A DNA stretch of 6,172 bases. Source: Gammaproteobacteria bacterium (GTDB lineage Bacteria; Pseudomonadota; Gammaproteobacteria; SZUA-229). The stretch lies in assembly GCA_029880105.1 (NCBI GenBank), contig JAOUPA010000111.1, forward strand, positions 1 through 6,172, read 5' to 3'. The translations under genes and the position numbers were made by a program. The notes below the pieces were generated by a model. It was not told where the DNA came from. It ran no database searches and worked only from the letters and a program-made list of their open reading frames with translations. Numbering within the stretch: position 1 is the first letter of the stretch; every line of letters begins with the position of its first letter. Positions 1 to 5,938 of this stretch are shown piece after piece.

Positions 1-1
1 T

Positions 2-1216
2 GAAATTGGCGTGCTGCAATACGGTCCCAGCCCCGACAACCTGGATCAGGAAATCAGGGAGGAAGTGCCCAGTGAGGCCCACGAACTGCGCCTGACCGGG
101 CTGCAGGCGGGGCAGCGTTACTACTACGCGGTGGGTAATCCAGAGGTCATGAAGTATGCCGCCAGTACAGAAAACTGGTTTATGACCACACCCGAAACAG
201 GTGTTGATACCCCGGTCAGGCTCTGGGTGATCGGTGATTCTGGCCAGCCCGGTAAGACGGCATGGGCCGTGCGTGATGCCATGCAGGACTGGGTTAAGGC
301 TAACCCGAGAGAAGGCAAACCCTATCTGGACCAATGGGCTCTGCTTGGTGATAACGCCTATCGCTCGGGTTCTAATCAGCAATATCGCTTTGGTTTTTTT
401 GATCCCTATTCGGAAATCCTGAAGAATATTGCACCCTGGCCGGGCTACGGTAATCATGACGCGCGCCGCCGGGCATTTTTCGATATTTTCTCGCTGCCAG
501 AGCAGGCTGAATCGGGCGGTGTTGCCTCCGGTACCGAGCACTATTATTCATTCGATTATGCCAATGTGCACACCATTATGCTCGATTCACAGGATAGCGA
601 ACGCGAACCGGGTAGCGATATGCTAAACTGGTTGAAGCGCGACCTCGAGGCATACCAAGGCAGCGGCAGAGATAAGGGGCTGGACTGGCTGATCGTGGTC
701 TTCCACCACCCGCCGTACAGCAAGGGTTCGCACGACTCCGATAATGAAGCCGATAGCGATGGTCGCATGGTCGAAATGCGTGAATACGTGTTGCCTGTGC
801 TAGAGCAGTACGGCGTCGACCTGGTGCTGTCTGGTCATAGCCATGGCTATGAGCGTTCCCGCCTGATCGACTGCCACTATGGCGACTCTACCCAGTTTGG
901 TGAGCAGTACATTGTATCGAACGGCACCGAAGGCCGGGACGCACACTTCCTCAAGCCTAAAGGCGCCTCGCATTCAGGTACGGTGTATGTCGTCGCGGGT
1001 GCTTCTTCCAAGGTCGACAGGGCAGCCATGAATCACCCCGCGATGGCGGTTTCCATGATGAAGGCAGGTTCACTGGTGATCGATATCGAAGGTGACAGGC
1101 TGGTTGCCCGCTACCTCAGTGACAAGGCGGAAGTCGCTGACGAGTTCTCGATTGAAAAACGCGGGGATGACAGTTGGCAGCAGTACCGCAACCCGCAGTA
1201 CGTTAGCTGTCGGTAA
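2..1216 (+). CDS. Purple acid phosphatase-like metallophosphoesterase, 5' end cut by the window edge
   Basis: A probable exported phosphomonoesterase with a two-metal calcineurin-like active site. The frame is open to the left edge (Glu-Ile-Gly precede the GTG at 11), so that GTG is internal and the true start and any signal peptide lie outside. Counting from the codon at 11, residues 1-62 look like the end of the fibronectin-like purple acid phosphatase N-terminal domain (LTGLQAGQRYYYAVG at 28-42). The catalytic domain carries all five family motifs: GDSG (75-78), GDNAY (113-117, with the Tyr expected to bind iron), GNHD (147-150), VFHH (230-233) and GHSHGYER (275-282). The stop is TAA at 1214-1216. 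The family is secure. The substrate is not, since such enzymes cleave many phosphate esters or diesters. It converges on the beta-helix lipoprotein gene and has no visible functional link to it. Confidence 0.9.
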   Translation, partial: EIGVLQYGPSPDNLDQEIREEVPSEAHELRLTGLQAGQRYYYAVGNPEVMKYAASTENWFMTTPETGVDTPVRLWVIGDSGQPGKTAWAVRDAMQDWVKANPREGKPYLDQWALLGDNAYRSGSNQQYRFGFFDPYSEILKNIAPWPGYGNHDARRRAFFDIFSLPEQAESGGVASGTEHYYSFDYANVHTIMLDSQDSEREPGSDMLNWLKRDLEAYQGSGRDKGLDWLIVVFHHPPYSKGSHDSDNEADSDGRMVEMREYVLPVLEQYGVDLVLSGHSHGYERSRLIDCHYGDSTQFGEQYIVSNGTEGRDAHFLKPKGASHSGTVYVVAGASSKVDRAAMNHPAMAVSMMKAGSLVIDIEGDRLVARYLSDKAEVADEFSIEKRGDDSWQQYRNPQYVSCR

Positions 1217-1288
1217 TGTGGGTTAAGTTGATTTTGTGTAAATAATAAACAGGGTATTTCAATCCGTCTTATATACAAAGTAAGCAGG
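1217..1288. other. Short convergent intergenic gap
   Basis: These 72 AT-rich bases separate the stop codons of the phosphatase (+) and the lipoprotein (-). I see no GC-rich hairpin with a T-tract on either strand, so no intrinsic terminator is called. Termination here, if it occurs, is either Rho-dependent or uses a structure I cannot recognise by eye. Confidence 0.6.
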
Positions 1289-3892
1289 TTAATAACCATT
1301 GGTCTGATACTTCATCAGAGTTATGTTCTCAAGCGAGCCACCTGTGCCAATGCTACCCGCACTTATAAGGTTGCCGTGTCCCTGATAGGCACCTATGTTC
1401 GGTGTATACAGGCATGTCTCACCGCTCTCACATAGGGTGTTTTCATTACCTATGCCATCATCCATTACTTCCACAGTGTTGCGGAGCATGGTCACACTGC
1501 CTGGATAAGACCATGTATGCGTGATTGTCTCGTTGCCTGTGGGTAGAGAAAGAACGCTTTTGACTACAGTGTCTGCTGCTAGCAGTGACCAGTCCCATAT
1601 ATGGGCATTACCAGACCATATCCCTGCATTTGCTTCACAGTCCGTCTGGTTTGTATATGCGGATGCATTTGAAATATTACTACAACCTAGTAAGCCTTGA
1701 TTGCCCGCATCAGGGAACGCTCCACCATCTCTGCCCCATGATCGATATAGATTTTCAAAGCTTGTCCAGTCAAAACTTGAGGCAAAGTCGGTTATGTTGG
1801 CAGTTCCATTAGCATCACTTGTATTCATAGTGTCGTCCACCGTGATTTTTTCCACAAAAGAGTTAGTGATGTCGACCCCAATGGTGAGCAATGCATCGGA
1901 TAGCCCATTATTAGCGCAGGTATCATGTACAAGACCGGAGTCTGTACCACCAGTTACATTACAGTTCAGGTTATTGTTGCCAACCATAAGGCTATTTGTG
2001 AAATAGCCGTTTGAAACCTCATTGAGGTAAATTCCTGACCAGGTATTGTTGCTGACAACGGTATTTGAAAAAGTATTGTTGTCTAAAGGGGCCCAATAGG
2101 TTCCGTCGAGGACGATTCCACTGTTGTTATTACTGGTCAGTATGTTCAAAAACATATTATCAGAGGAATTTTCAAGCTTAATCCCCGCGAATGAATTGTT
2201 GTTCGCGGACACGCCAGAAATCACATTATTGTTTGATAAATAAGTGAGATAAACACCGATAGAATTATTGCTTGCTGTTAGATCTGTGAATACATTGTTT
2301 GAGGATGACCAGAGATCAATACCAACATAGTTATTATTTGCTCTCACAGCTGTGAGTTTATTATTAGAGGAGGTCGCCAAACGAATTCCAGACCAGGCGT
2401 TATTGCTGGCAGTCATATTCAAGATCGTGCAACTATAGCCAATAATGATTCCATCTTCTCCGTTAGCGATGGCAGCTAGATTAGAGACCTTACTGTTGCT
2501 TCCAATATTGATCCCGATCCGTGTGTTATAGCCGGCTGTCACATTGGTGAGTGTAGCGTTGGAACCTGACTCAATCCCGGTAGTATTAGCGTTTGCGGTT
2601 ATGTTGGAGAGAATGCTGTCAGAAGTTCCAGCAAGAGTGAGTCCTATAGCTCCATTATTATTAGCAGTTATGTTTGAGAGGATAGTGCCAGTACCGCTAA
2701 TAACAAGACCATTAGTCCCGTTACTGTTTGCGGTTATATTCGATAATACGTTGCCAGACACAATGCCACCAATAAACACGCCGTCGCCATCATTATGGCT
2801 GGCAGTTATGCTTAAGAGTTTATTGTTCGATGAGTTGTTAACATAGATCCCGGTTTTAAAAGTTCCTGTATCCGCGTATTCAGCCGTGAGATTCCGTATT
2901 ACTGAGAAATCTACGTGATCCCAAAGAAGGCCGCCATTAAACCCAGTCGCGTTGACTATCATTCCCTCGACCCAGAGAAAATCGGAAAAATAGGCATCTA
3001 TGATGTAGATGGCATTTGGGCTAGGAGAGCCGTTGATGACAACTCCCGGAGCTGCAACCAGTGCAATGCCATCTGCCCAAAGGCTATAGGTGGCAGTGGT
3101 ATTGCTTGATAACACGTAAACTGTGCCGGCAACATTTAGTTCACCTCCCGTGGTATTTGTTACTACCGGGTTAGTCCACCAGACTGCCGATGCAGTCGTT
3201 TCGATTTCAACAGTATCTTTGTATGTGGTCAGACTATTTTGTTTCCAGCCAGGTGAGGTGAAGTCGATGAGATCCGACAGGCCTTTGCCGTTCTTTAGTC
3301 CTGTGGAGACAATCCTGACTGTGCCAGTGCTGTCATCACAGATCCAGTCAAAAGCACCAAGTGAGTCTGAGGCTGTTATTCCTGTACACGAGGTTTCGCC
3401 CATAATCTCTACTACACGTATCTCTCCTCCATGTAGGCAGGCAGTATCAGTTTCCGAGACACAGGTTATGTCGGTAGCATTTGCAATGTCACTTCCCTGA
3501 ACATAATCATTCCAGTCAACGCCATTAGTATTGTATAAGGGAAGAACCTTTGAGCACGTTACGGATATGTTCGTCACATTCGCACCGGTGATAGTACTAC
3601 TGCCATTGGTGACACCACAGATTTGATCTGGTGAGTTAGGCTGTGTCAGTACAGTGACGGTGTAATTATTTCCATTTTTCAAGTTTGAAACAAAAATAAA
3701 ATCACCATTGCTACTGATAGCAAGATCATCGCCATTGTTGTTTTGCAGTATCAGTCCTGTGCCTTCAAGACCGCTTACTGTGCCACCTATAGTGTAAGTT
3801 GGAATGCTTCCGCCACCATTTCCACCACCAAAACAGGCAGCCAAAAACAATGATGAAAGAATCAACACCACAATATGAAGAAAATGTTTCAT
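1289..3892 (-). CDS. Large outer-membrane lipoprotein with right-handed parallel beta-helix repeats
   Basis: The product has 867 residues from the ATG at 3892-3890, chosen because a GGAGG lies 5 bases upstream. The open frame reaches an ATG at 3916, but that adds 8 residues ahead of a clean signal peptide and has no such site. Residues 1-19 are a lipoprotein signal ending in the lipobox L-A-A with Cys20. Phe21 at +2 is not the Asp inner-membrane retention signal, so export to the outer membrane is expected. A GGGNGGGS linker follows. Residues about 32-114 resemble a small module common in gammaproteobacterial lipoproteins (IGGTVSGLEGTGLILQNN, ending in VTNISVTC). Residues 120-245 form a region with four Cys (144, 152, 169, 185). 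Residues about 331-630 are beta-helix coils. The C-terminal 230 residues carry further Cys (644, 659, 737, 752, 821, 827). Helices of this type occur in polysaccharide lyases and in surface adhesins. No lyase active site is recognisable, so the function is unknown. No autotransporter barrel is present. It is visibly more AT-rich than its flanks. Confidence 0.85.
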   Translation of the reverse strand: MKHFLHIVVLILSSLFLAACFGGGNGGGSIPTYTIGGTVSGLEGTGLILQNNNGDDLAISSNGDFIFVSNLKNGNNYTVTVLTQPNSPDQICGVTNGSSTITGANVTNISVTCSKVLPLYNTNGVDWNDYVQGSDIANATDITCVSETDTACLHGGEIRVVEIMGETSCTGITASDSLGAFDWICDDSTGTVRIVSTGLKNGKGLSDLIDFTSPGWKQNSLTTYKDTVEIETTASAVWWTNPVVTNTTGGELNVAGTVYVLSSNTTATYSLWADGIALVAAPGVVINGSPSPNAIYIIDAYFSDFLWVEGMIVNATGFNGGLLWDHVDFSVIRNLTAEYADTGTFKTGIYVNNSSNNKLLSITASHNDGDGVFIGGIVSGNVLSNITANSNGTNGLVISGTGTILSNITANNNGAIGLTLAGTSDSILSNITANANTTGIESGSNATLTNVTAGYNTRIGINIGSNSKVSNLAAIANGEDGIIIGYSCTILNMTASNNAWSGIRLATSSNNKLTAVRANNNYVGIDLWSSSNNVFTDLTASNNSIGVYLTYLSNNNVISGVSANNNSFAGIKLENSSDNMFLNILTSNNNSGIVLDGTYWAPLDNNTFSNTVVSNNTWSGIYLNEVSNGYFTNSLMVGNNNLNCNVTGGTDSGLVHDTCANNGLSDALLTIGVDITNSFVEKITVDDTMNTSDANGTANITDFASSFDWTSFENLYRSWGRDGGAFPDAGNQGLLGCSNISNASAYTNQTDCEANAGIWSGNAHIWDWSLLAADTVVKSVLSLPTGNETITHTWSYPGSVTMLRNTVEVMDDGIGNENTLCESGETCLYTPNIGAYQGHGNLISAGSIGTGGSLENITLMKYQTNGY
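2003..2902 (-). repeat. Tandem beta-helix coil repeats inside the lipoprotein, about 13 copies
   Basis: Thirteen consecutive coils of 20-28 residues (mean about 23) cover residues 331-630 of the lipoprotein. The typical pattern is hydrophobic-S-N-hydrophobic-T-A-N-x-N-x-x-G-I/L-x-hydrophobic, followed by an S/N-rich turn. Examples are LSNITANSNGTNGLVISG, LSNITANNNGAIGLTLAG, LTAVRANNNYVGIDLWSS and ISGVSANNNSFAGIKLEN. The NNN/SNN runs recur at one position per coil, as expected of an asparagine ladder. Coils 3-5, which begin LSNITAN (about 2552-2746), are the most alike and look like the most recent duplications. The last coils (about 2003-2150) have diverged. A partial fourteenth coil follows down to about 1970. 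Confidence 0.85.
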
Positions 3893-3897
3893 ATGGG

Positions 3898-3902
3898 CCT
3901 CC
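3898..3902 (-). promoter_or_regulatory. Shine-Dalgarno site of the lipoprotein gene
   Basis: On the - strand GGAGG lies 5 bases (CCCAT) before the ATG at 3892-3890. It fixes the start at that ATG rather than the in-frame ATG 24 bases upstream. The resulting N-terminus (MKHFLHIVVLILSSLFLAAC) is a textbook lipoprotein signal. Confidence 0.8.
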
Positions 3903-3946
3903 AAATATTCTTTCAAATTAATAGCTTACGCTTCAATTTAAATGTT

Positions 3947-3961
3947 CGCACGGGGTGTGCG
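3947..3961 (-). promoter_or_regulatory. GC-rich small hairpin in the lipoprotein leader region
   Basis: CGCAC (3947-3951) and GTGCG (3957-3961) are perfect 5-base arms around a 5-base loop. They lie about 55 bases upstream of the lipoprotein ATG in otherwise AT-rich DNA. No T-run follows on the - strand, so it is not a terminator. It could be a leader hairpin or a protein-binding site, and chance is possible at this length. Confidence 0.3.
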
Positions 3962-3983
3962 TAATCATATTGATGCGTATCAA
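3958..3983. promoter_or_regulatory. Candidate operator: direct repeats plus inverted repeat
   Basis: TGCGTAATCA (3958-3967) is nearly repeated as TGCGTATCA (3974-3982), 16 bases apart start to start. The second copy lies inside an inverted repeat TTGAT-GCGT-ATCAA (3970-3983). Repeats about one and a half helical turns apart upstream of a gene fit a regulator-binding site, but no specific regulator is recognised. Confidence 0.3.
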
Positions 3984-4047
3984 AGAAATAATTATTGATG
4001 CTGTATGGATTTCTGGTGGGTTTGGAAAAGCATTACATTTTTGCGAT

Positions 4048-4073
4048 ATTCAGAAAAACTGAATCTTTTTTTT
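4048..4073 (+). terminator. Weak intrinsic terminator-like hairpin, + orientation
   Basis: ATTCAG (4048-4053), a 5-A loop and CTGAAT (4059-4064) form a 6-base stem followed by C and eight Ts (4066-4073). The layout is that of a Rho-independent terminator reading rightward, but the stem has only two G-C pairs. No + strand gene ends nearby. In the - direction the stem is preceded by As and not followed by Ts, so it does not serve as a classical terminator for the glycosyltransferase. A further TTCAG at 4072-4076 could pair with the CTGAA and compete with the stem. Confidence 0.3.
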
Positions 4074-4076
4074 CAG

Positions 4077-4095
4077 TGTAAATATTTGTTTTACA
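4077..4095. promoter_or_regulatory. Inverted repeat TGTAAA-N7-TTTACA
   Basis: Perfect 6-base arms (4077-4082 and 4090-4095) are separated by 7 AT-rich bases. The spacing is typical of dimeric regulator operators. It sits 45-63 bases past the glycosyltransferase stop and about 185-205 bases upstream of the lipoprotein start. It may instead be a chance repeat in AT-rich DNA. Confidence 0.25.
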
Positions 4096-4139
4096 TGGGT
4101 GAATAAAGAGATTTTGTCTTATGAGTAATTTTTCTATCG

Positions 4140-5216
4140 CTAAAAAGATTCAACGACCTTTTCCAGCTTATTAATAACTTCGTCTGCCTTGATCAGCCCC
4201 ATGGCCTCTGCATTCTGGATGCGCTGCCCCCAGGCGGCGTCGCCAATACTTAGCTCGTAATATTTTTCCAGTGCCTCTGGGTAGTGGTTCACTACCAGGT
4301 GCTGGAAGCGGTAGGGGCCGGCACGCTGTGGATTGGTCGCGGCATACAGGCCAATTACCGGTGTATTCAATGCATTGGCGATATGTGTTGGGCCGGTATC
4401 CGGGGCGATCACGACGCTGGCCTGATCAAGCAGTGCGACCAGTTCGGCAATACTGGTCTGGCCGACCAGGTTCACCGGTTTTTCACGGCACAGTGAAAAA
4501 ATGGTGCTGGCGACATTCTGTTCGCGGCTTGATGAACCACCACACAGTACCACCTTCATATCCAACTTCTGCTGTGCGTAATCGGCGACGGCAGCATAGC
4601 ACTCCGCCGTCCAGTCACGCCAGTCACGAGACTTGGCGACTGCACAGGGGTTGATCACCAGCAGTTTTTTCTGGTCATTCTTATCCAGCTTGTGTTGCAG
4701 GCCTTTACTGGCTTCTGCCGCAACAGGCAGATCCCACTCCATCACCGGCTTCAGCCCAAAGTACGAAGTGAATTCCATGAAACTGTCGACCACGTGCTGG
4801 CGGGTTGATGCAGGCTGAATTTTCTGGTCACTAAATAACCACTGGAAGTCCTTGGCGCGTTCCTTGTCAAAACCCAGCTTGATGTCGGCAGAGACAAAAT
4901 AACTGATCGCCGAGGCGCGTATTGATAATTGCATGTGCAGCAAAATATCAAAGTGCCGTCCCTTCAATTGCTGTCGTATTGCTTTATAGGCAGCCAGACC
5001 CTGTGATTTATCAAAGGTGATAAACTCAACACCCTCGATGTCTTTGACCAGCTGGTACTCGGTTTTACCGATAATCCAGGTAATGGCGGTGTCCGGCCAG
5101 TTCTTTTGCAGGGTTCGCAAAACTGGCAGGCTGTGCGTAATATCACCGAGTGCAGACAGGCGTAGGATACAGAGATTTTTTGGCGGTTTTGATGGACTAA
5201 ATTGTGACAGTGTCAT
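4140..5216 (-). CDS. Glycosyltransferase family 9, probable LPS heptosyltransferase I (OpsX/WaaC-like)
   Basis: A 358-residue GT-B enzyme expected to transfer L,D-heptose from ADP-heptose to Kdo of the LPS inner core on the cytoplasmic side of the inner membrane. The N-terminal Rossmann start carries the family signature ILRLSALGDITHSLPV (17-32) with the predicted catalytic Asp25. The acceptor half continues with ITWIIGKTE (45-53). The donor half has LLVINP (185-190), VVLCGGSSSREQ (222-233), the ADP-heptose-binding APDTGPTHIANAL (271-283) and GLYAATNPQRAGPYR (289-303). Length is normal for the family. The frame runs directly back to ATG at 5216. No Shine-Dalgarno is visible upstream (the leader is T-rich), and the start overlaps the start of kdkA. 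The adjacent Kdo kinase and the ITWIIGKTE region favour the OpsX type, which uses phosphorylated Kdo, over enterobacterial WaaC. That subtype is inference. GT9 membership is clear. Confidence 0.85.
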   Translation of the reverse strand: MTLSQFSPSKPPKNLCILRLSALGDITHSLPVLRTLQKNWPDTAITWIIGKTEYQLVKDIEGVEFITFDKSQGLAAYKAIRQQLKGRHFDILLHMQLSIRASAISYFVSADIKLGFDKERAKDFQWLFSDQKIQPASTRQHVVDSFMEFTSYFGLKPVMEWDLPVAAEASKGLQHKLDKNDQKKLLVINPCAVAKSRDWRDWTAECYAAVADYAQQKLDMKVVLCGGSSSREQNVASTIFSLCREKPVNLVGQTSIAELVALLDQASVVIAPDTGPTHIANALNTPVIGLYAATNPQRAGPYRFQHLVVNHYPEALEKYYELSIGDAAWGQRIQNAEAMGLIKADEVINKLEKVVESF

Positions 5217-5935
5217 TAGAAAAAATAAAAATTAAAAGCAGTGGTCAACATCATATCCTATATGATGCTTCGCTGATAGATAATCCGGATGAGACCCTGT
5301 TTGATCCAGATGCCAAATCATCAACACTGCCAGAAAAAACCAATACCGCGATAGGTCGTGCGCAGGCCAGGTTCTTTCACTATCATGGGCTTGACCTGGT
5401 GCTCAAACGCTATCTGCGTGGTGGCATGATCGCCTCCTTGCTGGGAGATCGTTATTTTGGTTTTAATGTCGAGCATACACGTTCCTTCAGGGAGTTCCGG
5501 CTATTGCACCGTCTGCAGGCCCTCGAGTTACCTGCACCGGTTCCGGTTGCCGCCAGTGCCGAGCGTGCCGGGTTGGTTTTTCGCGCCGCGCTGGTAACAA
5601 AAGAAATTTCTGGGGCTACCACGCTGGCCGATCATTTGATGCAGACAAAACTCGATGACGATTTATGGCAGGCGGTTGGTAGCTGTATCCGGCGCTTCCA
5701 TAATCAGGATGTCTACCACGCCGACCTCAATGCCAGGAATATTTTGCTCAGCAGTGACAGGATTTACTTAATTGATTTCGACAAGGGTGCGTTTCGTTAC
5801 CTGGGCGAGTCGTGGAAGGCAGCCAACCTCGCCCGACTGAAGCGTTCCCTGCTGAAATTCAGATCACTCCATCGAAATTTTTATTTCAACGAGGAAGACT
5901 GGAAGCAGTTGTTGCAGGGTTACACTAAGGTCTAG
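5204..5935 (+). CDS. kdkA: 3-deoxy-D-manno-octulosonic acid (Kdo) kinase
   Basis: A 243-residue kinase that phosphorylates position 4 of the lipid A-linked Kdo using ATP, in the cytoplasm at the inner membrane. The fold is a small protein-kinase-like one. It has GRAQARFF (51-58) and the ATP-site Lys68 in LVLKRYLRGG, followed by the Kdo-kinase signature GDRYFGFNVEHTRSFREF (81-98, with Glu97 as the likely helix-C glutamate). The catalytic loop is HADLNARNIL (172-181; Asp174, Asn179) and the metal-binding motif is DFDKG (191-195). The C-terminal ANLARLKRSL is also typical. Length matches known KdkA proteins. The start is GTG at 5204: a TAA lies two codons upstream, TGGA stands 7 bases before it, and the next ATG falls inside the conserved core. 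GTG at 5210 is an alternative. It diverges from the heptosyltransferase and converges on waaA. Confidence 0.92.
   Translation: MTVSLEKIKIKSSGQHHILYDASLIDNPDETLFDPDAKSSTLPEKTNTAIGRAQARFFHYHGLDLVLKRYLRGGMIASLLGDRYFGFNVEHTRSFREFRLLHRLQALELPAPVPVAASAERAGLVFRAALVTKEISGATTLADHLMQTKLDDDLWQAVGSCIRRFHNQDVYHADLNARNILLSSDRIYLIDFDKGAFRYLGESWKAANLARLKRSLLKFRSLHRNFYFNEEDWKQLLQGYTKV
5222..5248 (-). promoter_or_regulatory. Possible promoter of the glycosyltransferase gene, inside kdkA
   Basis: On the - strand TTGACC (5248-5243) is a good -35 box. TATTTT (5227-5222) follows after 15 bases and is a poor, closely spaced -10. Transcription would begin at or next to the ATG at 5216, giving a leaderless or nearly leaderless mRNA. 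That fits the missing ribosome-binding site. Spacing and -10 quality make this tentative. Confidence 0.25.
5249..5267. promoter_or_regulatory. Perfect 19-base inverted repeat in the kdkA 5' coding region
   Basis: CATCATAT (5249-5256) and ATATGATG (5260-5267) are perfect 8-base arms around CCT. The element covers kdkA codons 16-22 (His-His-Ile-Leu-Tyr-Asp-Ala) and directly abuts the TTGACC box at 5243-5248 on the - strand. The placement suits an operator for the divergent glycosyltransferase. It could alternatively form a hairpin in early kdkA mRNA. Confidence 0.35.
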
Positions 5936-5938
5936 TTT

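Larger units (their letters stand above)
3893..4139. other. AT-rich intergenic region upstream of the lipoprotein gene
   Basis: This gap of about 250 bases separates the glycosyltransferase stop from the lipoprotein start, both on the - strand. It holds no convincing open frame. It probably contains the lipoprotein promoter, but no -35/-10 pair matches well enough to call. TATGAT and TATTAA occur on the - strand without a good -35 at proper spacing. Several inverted repeats are listed separately. The gap is long for genes on the same strand, so the lipoprotein is probably transcribed on its own. Confidence 0.5.

Noticed and set aside
11..1216. GTG at 11 as the true start of the phosphatase
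   Set aside because: The frame is open upstream to the window edge, and the N-terminal domain would be truncated, so the start lies outside.
1970..2902. CRISPR array or satellite DNA
   Set aside because: The periodicity is at the protein level, with diverged codons in a single open frame. There are no identical DNA repeats with uniform spacers.
1805..2902. Polysaccharide lyase or autotransporter assignment for the lipoprotein
   Set aside because: No lyase active-site pattern and no C-terminal outer-membrane beta-barrel are visible. The lipobox indicates membrane anchoring by lipid.
1585..3500. Several + strand open frames of 64-125 codons opposite the lipoprotein gene (for example 1701-2006, 2544-2846, 3123-3500)
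   Set aside because: They are antisense to a long frame with a clear signal peptide and repeat structure. Their products mirror the coil period and have no recognisable domain or ribosome-binding site.
3893..3916. ATG at 3916 as the lipoprotein start
   Set aside because: It adds eight residues before a complete lipoprotein signal peptide, and a GGAGG stands at ideal distance before the internal ATG at 3892.
4271..4951. Open frames opposite and inside the glycosyltransferase (4271-4654, 4284-4496, 4633-4818 on +; 4751-4951 and 4964-5146 on -)
   Set aside because: The GT9 frame has motifs along its full length, and these shadow frames carry no family features.
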